Both the position numbers and the translations under genes were made by a program. From contig NZ_BBJO01000014.1 of assembly GCF_000739575.1 (NCBI RefSeq), positions 248,001-312,000 on the forward strand: 64,000 bases of DNA, given 5' to 3'. The notes under the pieces were generated by a model. The model searched no databases, had not been told where the DNA came from, and saw nothing but the letters and a program-made list of their open reading frames with translations. Origin of the DNA: Halobellus rufus (GTDB lineage: Archaea; Halobacteriota; Halobacteria; Halobacteriales; Haloferacaceae). Below, piece by piece: positions 15,709 to 24,653 of the stretch (positions are counted from its first letter, which is position 1; each line of letters starts with the position of its first letter).

Positions 15709-16505
15709 GCGACGACGTCCTCGACCGAACGTTCGAGTCGCTTCGCGTCGACCGAAACGACGGCGTCGCCACGATCACGATCGACCGTCCCGACGATCGG
15801 AACGCGCTGAACGCGACGGTGAGAGACGAGCTCCGAACCGTCCTGCCGGCGATCGAAGACGCGGAGGAACGCGTCGCGGTCATCACGGGCTCCGAGGAGT
15901 GCAACGCCTTCGTCGCGGGCGCGGACGTCACCGAACTCCGCGAACGCGACCTCCTCGAACAGCGCGAGGCGAGCGCGCGACCGCGGATCTACGAACTCGT
16001 CGACGAACTGCGCACCCCGGTCGTCGCCCGGATCAACGGGCACGCCTTAGGCGGCGGCCTCGAACTCGCGATGGCCTGTGACGTTCGCGTCGCCGAGCAG
16101 GGTGGGAAACTCGGTCAGCCCGAGATCAACCTCGGGATCATCCCGGGCGGCGGCGGGACCCAGCGGTTGCCCCGCCTCGTCGGAGAGGGGCAGGCGATGC
16201 GGTTGATCCTCTCGGGCGAACTGATCGACGCCGACGAGGCGCACGAGATGGGGCTCGTCGATCTGGTGTGTTCCTCCGAGGAGTTCGACGAGCGCGTCGA
16301 GTCGTTGACGTCGGGGATCGCAGACAAGAGTCCGCTCGCGCTCGAGTTCGCCAAAGAGAGCATCCGTTCGGCCTCTCGGCTCCCGCTGGACGACGGGATC
16401 GATTACGAGGCGCAACTGTTCGTCCAACTGTTCGCGACCGAGGACAAAAACGAGGGCATCGACGCCTTCTTCGAGGACAGAGCGCCGGAGTGGGAGGGGA
16501 AGTGA
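15705..16505 (+). CDS. Enoyl-CoA hydratase
   Basis: A 266-residue crotonase, coupled by ATGA to the dehydrogenase before it. AGADVTEL forms the oxyanion hole. HALGGGLELAMACD and GQPEINLGIIPGGGGTQRLP carry both catalytic glutamates in the classical context of a short-chain enoyl-CoA hydratase. The longer frame upstream of 15705 lies inside the dehydrogenase gene. With its neighbour it makes 3-oxoacyl-CoA from 2-enoyl-CoA, the PaaF-like step. Confidence 0.93.
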   Translation: MSDDVLDRTFESLRVDRNDGVATITIDRPDDRNALNATVRDELRTVLPAIEDAEERVAVITGSEECNAFVAGADVTELRERDLLEQREASARPRIYELVDELRTPVVARINGHALGGGLELAMACDVRVAEQGGKLGQPEINLGIIPGGGGTQRLPRLVGEGQAMRLILSGELIDADEAHEMGLVDLVCSSEEFDERVESLTSGIADKSPLALEFAKESIRSASRLPLDDGIDYEAQLFVQLFATEDKNEGIDAFFEDRAPEWEGK

Positions 16506-16580
16506 CAGGCCGGCGATTCGGGCTCTCTGCCCCCTGTAACCGATAACTATTAGTATTGGTAGAAAGACCCGACGTACGTA

Positions 16581-17417
16581 ATGAAGGCATTCGACGAACT
16601 CGATCTAGAGTACTTCCAGACCGAGGTACGCAATCACGTTGGAGTCCTCCGCATCGACCGACCGCCGGTGAACGCGCACAACATCGACGTTCTGCTGGAG
16701 CTCCAGCGGGCCGTCGAGGGCGTTCGCTTCGACGACAACGTCCGCGTCTGCGTCTTCGGCAGCGCGAACGAGGACATCTTCTCGACCGGCTTCGACATCA
16801 ACGCGCTGCAGGAGGAGAGCGGCGAGCAGGTCGGCTACGCGAGCCAGACCTCCAAGGAGATCATTATGAAGATGCGGACGACGGACACGCTGTTCATCGC
16901 GGAGGTCGACGGCCACTGTATGGGCGGCGGTCTCGAACTCGCGCTCGCGTGTGACTTCCGGTTCGTCGGCGACGACGACGACTACCGCATCGGGATGCCG
17001 GAGATCCACCTCGGACTCATCGCCGGCGAGGCCGGCACGCAGCTGCTCCCCCGCTACATCGACCGCTCGGACGCGCTCCGGATGATGGTCACCGGCGAGG
17101 AGCTGACCCCCGCAGAAGCCACCGAGAAGGGCATCTTCGACGAACTCCACGACCCCGAGGACCTCGAAGACGCGGTCTTCGAGTTCGCCGAGATGATCGT
17201 CGAGAAGCCGGCCGGTGCGGTCGGTCACAACAAGCTCGCCGTCAACGAGGGCCTCGAACTGCCGCTCTGGGACGCGCTGGCTCACGAGCGCGAACTGCAG
17301 AACCAACTGCTCGGCTCCGACATCGCGAAGGAGGGCGTCGACGCGTTCCTCGACAAGCGCGACCCCGACTTCCTCGGCGTCGAACTCGGCGACAAGGAAC
17401 CCGGATCCGACGAATAA
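16581..17417 (+). CDS. Enoyl-CoA hydratase/isomerase family protein
   Basis: A 278-residue crotonase paralogue that is more acidic and more divergent than its neighbours. STGFDINAL replaces the usual AGAD loop, so the oxyanion alanine position differs. HCMGGGLELALACDFRF and GMPEIHLGLIAGEAGTQLLP keep the two glutamates. It stands 75 bases after the previous hydratase, with an AT-rich promoter-like stretch (ATAACTATTAGTATTGG) between, so it may be expressed separately. Hydratase or hydrolase activity on a CoA ester is likely; the substrate is unknown. Confidence 0.85.
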   Translation: MKAFDELDLEYFQTEVRNHVGVLRIDRPPVNAHNIDVLLELQRAVEGVRFDDNVRVCVFGSANEDIFSTGFDINALQEESGEQVGYASQTSKEIIMKMRTTDTLFIAEVDGHCMGGGLELALACDFRFVGDDDDYRIGMPEIHLGLIAGEAGTQLLPRYIDRSDALRMMVTGEELTPAEATEKGIFDELHDPEDLEDAVFEFAEMIVEKPAGAVGHNKLAVNEGLELPLWDALAHERELQNQLLGSDIAKEGVDAFLDKRDPDFLGVELGDKEPGSDE

Positions 17418-17606
17418 CGCGTCGCGCTGCGACGTCGTCGGTCCCCGAGCTCACCTTTCTGCGGTCTGCTTTCGCGAACGGTATGGTCGGACGGGAGAAC
17501 GTGAGCGACGACGCCACCTGTCGTCGGTGATCGCTGGAACCGGTGAGAAATCGGATCCCAGCCAACCTTAGCGGTTTTCCGAGAGACCGCTCTCCCGGAC
17601 TCGGGC

Positions 17607-19055
17607 TTACAGGTTGACGTTGACGTTCTTCGCCTGCGTGTACTCGCCGATCGCTTCGGTGCCCTGCTCGCGACCGATACCGCTCTCTTTGACCCCGCCG
17701 AACGGCGTCTGCGGGAACGTCTGCGGGTACTCGTTGATGCTGACCATCCCGTATTCGAGGCGTTTCGCCATGTTGTGCGCCGTCGAGAGATCGCTCGTCC
17801 AGACGCCGGCGCTCAGTCCGAACGGCGAGTCGTTGGCGATCTCGACGGCCTCCTCGTAGTCGGAGAACTCGATCACGGACAGGACGGGGCCGAAGATCTC
17901 CTCGCGGGCGATCGTCATCTCGTTGTCGACGTCGGTGAACACTGTCGGCTCGATGAAGTAGCCCTGCTCCCTGTCCTCGGGGACGGACCCGCCCGTTTCG
18001 AGGGTCGCCCCCTCTTCGATACCGGTCTCGACGTAGTCCAGAACCTCCTGCCGTTGGTCCTCGCTCACGGCGGGGCCCATCTGTCCGTCGTCGTCGATGC
18101 CGCTACCGAGCGGCGTCGCCTCGGCGCGCTGGACGACGGCGTCGACGACCTCCTCGGCGACGTCCTCGTGAACGAGGAGCCGTGAGCCCGCCCAGCACAT
18201 CTGACCGCAGTTCATGAAGATCCCGTAGTGGACGCCTTTCGCGGCCGCGTCGAGGTCGGCGTCGGGGAAGACGACGTTCGGACCCTTCCCGCCCAACTCC
18301 AGGGTAACGCCGGTGACGCTGTCGGCCGCCTCGGACATAATCTGCTTTCCGACGCCGGTGCTGCCGGTGAAGGCGACGTGATCGACCGTCGGATTCGAGA
18401 CGAGGGCGCTACCGGCCTCCGAGCCGCGCCCCGGGACGACGTTGAGCACGCCGTCTGGGAGCCCCGCGGCCTCGGCGGCCTTCGCGTAGTAGAGCGCCGA
18501 GAGCGGCGTCGTCTTCGAGGGCTTGAGGACTGCGGTGTTGCCGCAGGCGAGCGCCGGCGCGAGGCTTCGCCCGGCGAGTTGGAAGGGGTAGTTCCACGGG
18601 GCGATGTGTCCGGTGACGCCCAGGGGCTCGCGCAGGGTGTAGTCGAGTCGATCGCCCGGCACGGGAATCGTCTCGCCGGTTAGTTTGTCCGCCCACCCGG
18701 CGTAATAGCGGAACGTGTCGATGACCATGTCCACGTCGAGACGCGCCTCGAAGGGGGTCTTGCCGTTGTCGTGGGACTCGACGAGGACGATCTCGTCGGC
18801 CATCGACTCGATCTCGTCGGCCATCGAACGCAGCGTCGCGGCGCGCTCGCTCGGTGCGGCGGTCCGCCACGCCGAATCGTGAGCGGCCGCCGCCTCCGCG
18901 GCCTCTACCGCTCGGTCGACGTCGGCCTCCGTGGCGCACGCGACCGTCGCGTAGACGTCCTCCGTCGCGGGGTCTACCGTTTCGAGCGTCGAGTCGGTCA
19001 CCGAATCCGTCCACTCGCCGTCGATATACAGGGCTGTCGGGCCGTCGTATGGCAT
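17607..19055 (-). CDS. NAD(P)-dependent aldehyde dehydrogenase
   Basis: A 482-residue aldehyde dehydrogenase of normal length. The proton-relay ELGGKGPNVVF holds the general-base glutamate, and MNCGQMCWAGSRL holds the nucleophilic cysteine. FTGSTGVGKQI is the cofactor loop. In bacteria the aldehyde released by phenylacetate ring hydrolysis is oxidised by the aldehyde-dehydrogenase half of PaaZ. Here no fused PaaZ is seen, and this enzyme, next to paaG and convergent with the hydratase operon, is the natural candidate. Other aldehydes remain possible. Confidence 0.9.
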   Translation of the reverse strand: MPYDGPTALYIDGEWTDSVTDSTLETVDPATEDVYATVACATEADVDRAVEAAEAAAAHDSAWRTAAPSERAATLRSMADEIESMADEIVLVESHDNGKTPFEARLDVDMVIDTFRYYAGWADKLTGETIPVPGDRLDYTLREPLGVTGHIAPWNYPFQLAGRSLAPALACGNTAVLKPSKTTPLSALYYAKAAEAAGLPDGVLNVVPGRGSEAGSALVSNPTVDHVAFTGSTGVGKQIMSEAADSVTGVTLELGGKGPNVVFPDADLDAAAKGVHYGIFMNCGQMCWAGSRLLVHEDVAEEVVDAVVQRAEATPLGSGIDDDGQMGPAVSEDQRQEVLDYVETGIEEGATLETGGSVPEDREQGYFIEPTVFTDVDNEMTIAREEIFGPVLSVIEFSDYEEAVEIANDSPFGLSAGVWTSDLSTAHNMAKRLEYGMVSINEYPQTFPQTPFGGVKESGIGREQGTEAIGEYTQAKNVNVNL

Positions 19056-19107
19056 ACACTTTCCAGTCCCACTATGCCGAGAAAAGTGTTGATATCGAGC
19101 GAGGGAA

Positions 19108-19875
19108 CTACCGGAACTCCGGCCGCTCGTCGTTGAGGAACGCGTCCACTCCGGTCTCGTGCGGATCGCTCCCGTAGGCGAGGACTTGGAGGTAGGCCTC
19201 GCGCTCGAGGGCGTCTCGGAACGGGCGGCCGATGTTCTCGTGGATGCCGCGCTTGGTGAGCCCGAGAGTCTCGGTCGGCTTCCGCGAGAGCCGTTCGAGG
19301 AGGTCCTCGACGGTCTCGTCGAGATCTGCGCCGTCCACCGCGCGGTTGATCAGGTCCATCTCCGCGGCCTCCGCGGCGTCGAAGATGCGCCCGGTCATCG
19401 TCAGCTCCTTCGCGGTGCGGAGGCCGACGAGCGCGGGCAAGAGGAACGTCCCACCGGAGTCCGGAATCAGCCCCACGTTCCCGAACAACTCGCCGAATCG
19501 GGCTTCCTCGTCCGCGTACGCGAAGTCGCACGCGGCGACGACGTTCGTGCCCGCGCCGACGGCGTCGCCGTTGACCTTGGCGATCACCGGGATCGGAACG
19601 GTGAGAAGCGTCTCGACCAACGGGCTCAGCGTCGACTGCACGCGCTCGAACGCCTCGTGCGGCGTCTCGTCTCTGGCCGCCATCGCCTCGATGTCGCCGC
19701 CCGCGCAGAATGCGTCGCCATCGCCGGTCAGGACGACGGCCCTGACGTCCGACTCGCCGGCCGCTTCGAGCGCGCCGATCAACTCGGTCGCGGCGTCGGC
19801 GGTGAACGCGTTCTTCGCCTCCGGGCGATCGAACGACAGTGTCCGGACGCGGCCGTCCGTCTCGACTCGTACCAT
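19108..19875 (-). CDS. paaG: PaaG-type 1,2-epoxyphenylacetyl-CoA isomerase
   Basis: A 255-residue crotonase lacking the hydratase glutamates: GDAVGAGTNVVAACDFAYA replaces GGGLELA, and FGELFGNVGLIPDSGGTFLL replaces the second site. The sequence G-L-I-P-D-x-G-G-T-x-L-L with aspartate D139 is the hallmark of PaaG, which opens the ring epoxide to the seven-membered oxepin-CoA and also shifts double bonds. Its presence close to paaABCD supports an aerobic phenylacetyl-CoA route. It is 52 bases downstream of the ALDH start on the same strand and may be co-transcribed with it. Confidence 0.88.
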   Translation of the reverse strand: MVRVETDGRVRTLSFDRPEAKNAFTADAATELIGALEAAGESDVRAVVLTGDGDAFCAGGDIEAMAARDETPHEAFERVQSTLSPLVETLLTVPIPVIAKVNGDAVGAGTNVVAACDFAYADEEARFGELFGNVGLIPDSGGTFLLPALVGLRTAKELTMTGRIFDAAEAAEMDLINRAVDGADLDETVEDLLERLSRKPTETLGLTKRGIHENIGRPFRDALEREAYLQVLAYGSDPHETGVDAFLNDERPEFR

Positions 19876-19923
19876 ACCGCGAGTCCCGACCGGAAGGGTA
19901 TAAATCCATCCGAAGCCCGTACC

Positions 19924-19929
19924 TTTTAG
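19924..19929 (+). promoter_or_regulatory. TATA-like box of the thiolase operon
   Basis: CCTTTTAGTT ends about 24 bases before the ATG at 19953 and fits a leaderless start. Confidence 0.5.
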
Positions 19930-19952
19930 TTCTCAGTCGTCGAGCGGTCTGT

Positions 19953-21128
19953 ATGACCGATGCGTACGTCATCGGTGCTGGGCAGTCAGATTTCGGGTCG
20001 TTCCCCTCGGAATCGTATCGATCGCTCTTCGACGATGCGTTCGACGAAGCGATAGACAGCATCGACAACGAGTTCGACACGGACGAGATCGACGAGGCGT
20101 TCCTCGGAACGCTCGGAGTCGGCGGACGGCAGTTGGGCCTGAGCGGCCCGGCAGTGACCGAACACCTGGGACTGCACGGCATTCCCACCACGCGCGTGGA
20201 GAACGCGTGTGCGGCCTCCGGGTACGCGCTCCGACAGGCCGTGATGGCGGTCCGGTCCGGGATGGCCGACGTCGTCCTCGCCGGCGGCTACGAGGTAATG
20301 ACCGACATGAGCGGCGACCACACCAAGTGGTGGCTCGGCGTGAGCGGCGAGACCGAGTGGGAGCGGCTGTCGGGAACGACCTTCGCGGGCGTGTACGCCC
20401 AGATGGCGAGCGCGTATCTCCGCGAACACGACGCCACCGTCGAAGACCTCTCCCGCGTCGCGGTCAAGAACCACGCGAACGGCGCGCAGAACCCGCACGC
20501 ACAGCTCGGATTCGAGTGCACGCTCGAAGACGCGATGAACGCCCCCGACGTGGCGGCCCCGCTGAACCTCTATCACTGCTGTCCGACGACCGACGGGGCC
20601 AGCGCCGTCGTCGTCGCCAGCGAGGAGGCCGCCCGGAAGTTCTCCGACGCGCCGGTTCGGGTGGCCGGCGCGGGCGCGGCCAGCGGACGCGTGGGCCTGT
20701 TCCAGCGGGATTCGCTGACCGGTATCCCCGCCTCCGAGACGGCCGCAGAGCGCGCGTACGACGAAGCCGGAATCTCGCCCGAGGACCTCGACTTCGCGGA
20801 GGTCCACGACTGCTTCGCCATCGCCGAGCTCGCCGCCTACGAGGACTTGGGATTCTGCGAGCGCGGCGAAGCGCCGCGGCTCCTGCGCGAGGGGGTCACG
20901 GACCCCGACGGCGACCTACCGGTGAACACCTCCGGCGGCCTCAAATCGAAGGGCCACCCCATCGGCGCGACCGGAACCGGGCAGGTCGTCGAGGCGTTCT
21001 CTCAACTTCGTGGGGAGGCCCACGTCCAGGTCGACGACCCCGAAGTCGGGCTCACCCACAACGTCGGCGGATCCGGCGGCGGCGTGACCGTCCACGTGTT
21101 CGAGCGGGTCGACGGAGGTGACCTATGA
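19953..21128 (+). CDS. Thiolase (SCP2-like, archaeal acetyl-CoA acetyltransferase family)
   Basis: A 391-residue thiolase from MTDAYVIGAGQSDFG. The nucleophile is in RVENACAASGYALRQA, and NTSGGLKSKGHPIGATG gives the catalytic histidine. The C-terminal THNVGGSGGGVTVHVF has glycine where classical thiolases carry the second cysteine, as in SCP2-type enzymes. It cleaves 3-oxoacyl-CoA or condenses acyl-CoAs. The stop overlaps the start of an HMG-CoA-synthase-like/DUF35 fusion. In archaea thiolase, HMG-CoA synthase and a DUF35 protein form one complex, so this pair probably does too. A role as the PaaJ thiolase is plausible. Confidence 0.92.
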   Translation: MTDAYVIGAGQSDFGSFPSESYRSLFDDAFDEAIDSIDNEFDTDEIDEAFLGTLGVGGRQLGLSGPAVTEHLGLHGIPTTRVENACAASGYALRQAVMAVRSGMADVVLAGGYEVMTDMSGDHTKWWLGVSGETEWERLSGTTFAGVYAQMASAYLREHDATVEDLSRVAVKNHANGAQNPHAQLGFECTLEDAMNAPDVAAPLNLYHCCPTTDGASAVVVASEEAARKFSDAPVRVAGAGAASGRVGLFQRDSLTGIPASETAAERAYDEAGISPEDLDFAEVHDCFAIAELAAYEDLGFCERGEAPRLLREGVTDPDGDLPVNTSGGLKSKGHPIGATGTGQVVEAFSQLRGEAHVQVDDPEVGLTHNVGGSGGGVTVHVFERVDGGDL

Positions 21129-22552
21129 GCGCGACGCTCGGACTCGCCGCGACGGGCGTGTACGTGCCGCACCGGCGACTCTCGGCCGACGAGATCGAAG
21201 CCGCTTGGGGTACGTCTGCACCGGTCGATCGGGCCGCCGTCCCGGCGGCCGACGAGGACGCGCTCACGATGGCCGTCGCCGCGGGTCAGGAGGGGCTCGA
21301 CGACTGGGACGGGGAACCGGCGGACGTGGCGAACCTGTTCGTCGCGACGACGACGCCGCCGCTCGCTGAGGAGGAGTTCGCCCCCCGAATCGCCGAGGCA
21401 CTCGGCCTTTCCGTGGACGTGCGGACCGAGACCGCGACCCAGAGTACCGCTGCCGGGGCGGAGGCGCTCCTTGCCGGAGCGAACGCCGACGGCCCGGCGC
21501 TCGTCGTCGTCGCCGACGCACCGACTGGCGACGCCGCGGAGGCCGGCCAGCGCCTCGGTGCAGGAGCGGCGTCCTTCCTCTTCGCCGGAGACGGCGACGC
21601 GGTGCTCGTCGACAGCGCCCGCCGCTCCCGCGACGCACCGGGGATCAGGTTCCGCGAGCGCGACAGCGAGGCCGTGACCGGCCTCGACGTCACGACCTAC
21701 GAGCGGGAGACGACCCGCGATCTGGTCGCCTCGGCGGTCGACGCGTTGGCGATCGACCACGAGGCCGTCGACGCCGCGAGTCTCCACCAACCGACGGGAG
21801 ACATCCCGCACCGCATCGCGCGGGCGCTCCCGTACGGCGGTGGAGTCGTACAGCGCGGGACCGTCGTCGACGACGTCGGCGACGCCGGTGCCGCGACGGC
21901 CGCGATCGGACTGCTCGCGGCGCTCGCGGAGAGCGACCCCGGGTCGCTGACCGTCGCCGGGTTCTTCGGGAGCGGTGCGACCGCCGTCGCGCTCGCGTTC
22001 GAGACAGAGAGCGCGATCGGGGCCGACGTCGCATCCGCCGTCGAGTCGGGCGAGTCGGTCGACTACACCACGGCACTCCGCGAACGCGGGACGGTCGGCG
22101 AGACCGACGTCGCCGGTGGCGGCGCGCACGTCAGCCTTCCCTCTTGGCAACGGACGATCCCGCAGCGGTACCGCCTCGAAGCGGGACGCTGCCCCGAATG
22201 CGGCGCGGTCGCCTTCCCCCCGGATGGGGCGTGCCCGGAGTGCCACGAGCGAGTCGAGTTCGAGACCGAACCGCTGTCGCGGACCGGGGAGGTCGTCGCC
22301 GTCACCGTCATCGGACAGGGCGGCGCGCCGCCGGAGTTCGTCGAACACCAGCGCCGCGACGGGCCCTTCGCGGTCGCGATTCTGGAGGTTCCGACGGCGG
22401 ACGGGTCCGACGGGACCGCGCGGTTCCCCGCACAGTTGACCGGCTCCGATTCGACCGACGTTTCTGTCGGTGACCGCGTCACCGGTCGGCTCCGCCGCAT
22501 CTACAGCGTCGAGGGCGTCACCCGGTACGGTCTCAAGTTCGTCCCCGAGTAG
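21125..22552 (+). CDS. HMG-CoA-synthase-like protein fused to a zinc-ribbon/OB-fold (DUF35) domain
   Basis: A 475-residue fusion. Residues 1 to about 330 follow the thiolase-fold HMG-CoA synthase/KAS III pattern (LAATGVYVPHRRL; LGAGAASFLFAGDGDAVLVD; SLHQPTGDIPHRIARALPYG; FFGSGATAVALAF). Residues 340-475 are a DUF35 domain with a CPECG...CPEC rubredoxin-like ribbon at 356-373 and an OB fold. The first cysteine of the whole protein is residue 356, and the nucleophile position reads TQSTAAG, so it cannot run the synthase reaction. It probably bridges the overlapping thiolase and binds acyl-CoA, as DUF35 and HMGCS do in the known archaeal thiolase complex. Confidence 0.85.
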   Translation: MSATLGLAATGVYVPHRRLSADEIEAAWGTSAPVDRAAVPAADEDALTMAVAAGQEGLDDWDGEPADVANLFVATTTPPLAEEEFAPRIAEALGLSVDVRTETATQSTAAGAEALLAGANADGPALVVVADAPTGDAAEAGQRLGAGAASFLFAGDGDAVLVDSARRSRDAPGIRFRERDSEAVTGLDVTTYERETTRDLVASAVDALAIDHEAVDAASLHQPTGDIPHRIARALPYGGGVVQRGTVVDDVGDAGAATAAIGLLAALAESDPGSLTVAGFFGSGATAVALAFETESAIGADVASAVESGESVDYTTALRERGTVGETDVAGGGAHVSLPSWQRTIPQRYRLEAGRCPECGAVAFPPDGACPECHERVEFETEPLSRTGEVVAVTVIGQGGAPPEFVEHQRRDGPFAVAILEVPTADGSDGTARFPAQLTGSDSTDVSVGDRVTGRLRRIYSVEGVTRYGLKFVPE

Positions 22553-22772
22553 CGGTGGCCGTCTGCGGAGCGCCTCCCCGATTCGACGTCTCGCTGCGCC
22601 CGAGGTTCCGCCGCGATTGACGCACTGCTGTGTCTGTGATCGGGGTCTTCTGCGATGTCGTCTGACGCGGAAAGACCGCGACTGACGTCGGTATCGAACC
22701 GCAGAGAACAGTAGGCGCGCGGTGAGGTCGCGGTCGGCGAGTCGGTCCCGCCTTTCCCGTCTGTGGACCGCG

Positions 22773-24413
22773 TCAGTCCTTGTACTGCTGGCGCTCGCGC
22801 TCCCGGAGCTTCACGCGCTGGATCTTCCCGGTCTCCGTCCGGGGGAGCTCGTCGACGAACTCGACCCGTCGCGGGTACTTGTACGGGGCCAGCGTGTTCT
22901 TGACGTGGTTCTGCAGCGTGTCGACCAGGTCGTCGTCACCCTCGACGCCCTCGGGGACGACCACGAACGCCTTCACCACTTGACCGCGTTCCTCGTCGGG
23001 AGAGCCCACGACCGCGACCTCCGAGACCTCCTCGCGCTCTTCGAGGACCGCCTCGACCTCGGGACCGGGGATGTTGTACCCGCTGGAGATGATGAGGTCG
23101 TCCTCTCGGGCCTTGTACTCGAGCCGTCCGTCCTCGCGGTGGACGTAGATGTCGCCGGGGAGGCTCCAGCCGTCGATGAGAGCCTCCTCCTGCTTCTCGG
23201 GGCGGTTCCAGTAGGAGATGCCGGTGGGCCCGCGGACGGCCAGCAGTCCGGCCTCGCCGCGGGGCAGTTCCTCGCCGGTGTCGGGGTCGACGACCTTGCA
23301 CTCGTATCCGGGGACGGGGTATCCCGTCGCACCGGGGTCGATCTCCTGTCCCTCGCGGTGGCTCACGAAGATGTGCAGCATCTCCGTCGTCCCGATCCCG
23401 TCGTAGATCTCGACGCCGTAGTCGTCTTTGAATCGGTTGAAGGTGCTGTGTGTGAGGGGTTCGCCGGCGCTCACCGCGAGACGGAGCGAACTCGTGTCGA
23501 ACTCCTCGGGCCCGTCGGGGAACTTCGAGAGAATCTGGTTGTACGCCGTCGGGATCGAGCAGAGGATCGAGATTCCGTGGTTCTCGACGGCTTCGAGCAG
23601 GTCTCCGGGCGAGGCGTTCTCGACGAGGCTCGACGTCGCGCCGAACCGAAGCGGGAAGGTCAGGAGGTCGCCGTACCCGTAGGCAAACGGCAGCGGCGGG
23701 TTGCCCCCGAAGACGTCGTCCTCGGTGACGTTGAGGCAGTACCGCGCGTAACTGTCCGCCGTCGAGAGGACCTGGCGGTGGGTGTGCGTCGCGCCCTTCG
23801 GCTGACCCGTCGTCCCGGACGTGTACAGCATCAGCGCGAGGTCGTCGCGTTCGGTCGGGTAGGGCTCCAACTCCTCGTCGGCGCTCTCGGTAAGTTCGTC
23901 GTAATCGGTGTGGTCGTGCTCGACGCCGTTTCGCTGCACGGCGACGACGGTCTCGACGGTGTCGAGGTCCGGGAGCGCCTTGTTGATCTCCTCGAGGAGG
24001 TCGTCGTAGACGATGACGGCCGACGCCTCCGCGTTGTTGATGATGTGGACGAGCTCCTTCGCGCGGAGGAGCTTCATCGACGGAAGCGCGACTGCGCCGA
24101 TCTTCTGGACCGCCAGACAGGAGACGATCGCCTCCGGGCGGTTGGTGAAGCGGACGACGACCCGGTCACCGGGCTCGACGCCCTTCTCGGCGAGTCCGTT
24201 TCCGAGGCGGTTGACCCGACGCTGGAGATCGCTGTAGGTGATCTCGTCGTCCCCGAACCGGATCGCGACGTTGTCGCCACGCCCCGCTTCGACGTGTCGG
24301 TCGACCAGTTCGGCTGCGACGTTCAGTTCCTCTTTGTAGTGAAGCTCCGGCAGCGGATGGACGAGATCCGGCCCCTCGTCGGGAAGATACGCCTGTGGTA
24401 CGTTCTCTTGCAT
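22773..24413 (-). CDS. Acyl/aryl-CoA ligase, benzoate- or 2-aminobenzoate-CoA ligase-like
   Basis: A 546-residue AMP-forming ligase. The P-loop is LMLYTSGTTGQPKGATHTHR, the adenylate motif YDGIGTTEMLHIF, the hinge region REDDLIISSGYNIPGPEVEA and the C-terminal catalytic lysine in LPRTETGKIQR. The acyl pocket context (PLPFAYGYGDLLTFPLRFGA) resembles benzoate and anthranilate CoA ligases. It would activate an aromatic acid to its CoA thioester, the entry step for the CoA enzymes around it. It is transcribed divergently from the Liv-type importer, with 240 bases between. Confidence 0.88.
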   Translation of the reverse strand: MQENVPQAYLPDEGPDLVHPLPELHYKEELNVAAELVDRHVEAGRGDNVAIRFGDDEITYSDLQRRVNRLGNGLAEKGVEPGDRVVVRFTNRPEAIVSCLAVQKIGAVALPSMKLLRAKELVHIINNAEASAVIVYDDLLEEINKALPDLDTVETVVAVQRNGVEHDHTDYDELTESADEELEPYPTERDDLALMLYTSGTTGQPKGATHTHRQVLSTADSYARYCLNVTEDDVFGGNPPLPFAYGYGDLLTFPLRFGATSSLVENASPGDLLEAVENHGISILCSIPTAYNQILSKFPDGPEEFDTSSLRLAVSAGEPLTHSTFNRFKDDYGVEIYDGIGTTEMLHIFVSHREGQEIDPGATGYPVPGYECKVVDPDTGEELPRGEAGLLAVRGPTGISYWNRPEKQEEALIDGWSLPGDIYVHREDGRLEYKAREDDLIISSGYNIPGPEVEAVLEEREEVSEVAVVGSPDEERGQVVKAFVVVPEGVEGDDDLVDTLQNHVKNTLAPYKYPRRVEFVDELPRTETGKIQRVKLRERERQQYKD

Positions 24414-24619
24414 CGTTCATTACTGGAATGATGGATTATGGAAAAATACTTTACGGTCGAGTTGATCCCTCTCCGTCACTAATTCGCCTCACGATCGTCA
24501 CGGTAGCGAACGGAAATTCGGTCTCGAACGGACCGAATTTGAAACTGAGACGGGAGTGCGTCCAATCGCTGTGCTCTCTGTGATCGGAGTCGGTTTGGTG
24601 TGTGGTATGGACCGGCACA

Positions 24620-24627
24620 TTAAAATA
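24620..24627 (+). promoter_or_regulatory. TATA-like box of the first Liv-type importer operon
   Basis: TTAAAATA lies 27-34 bases before the ATG at 24654 in an AT-rich stretch (24615-24650). A second AT stretch, TTAATAATA, follows it and is closer than usual. Confidence 0.45.
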
Positions 24628-24653
24628 GGATTAATAATAGTGTTCGTATAGAA

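Noticed and set aside
22722-24431. 569-codon plus-strand frame antisense to the aryl-CoA ligase
   Set aside because: The opposite strand has every motif of an AMP-forming ligase. Long antisense frames are common in GC-rich haloarchaeal genes, and this one has no recognisable domain.
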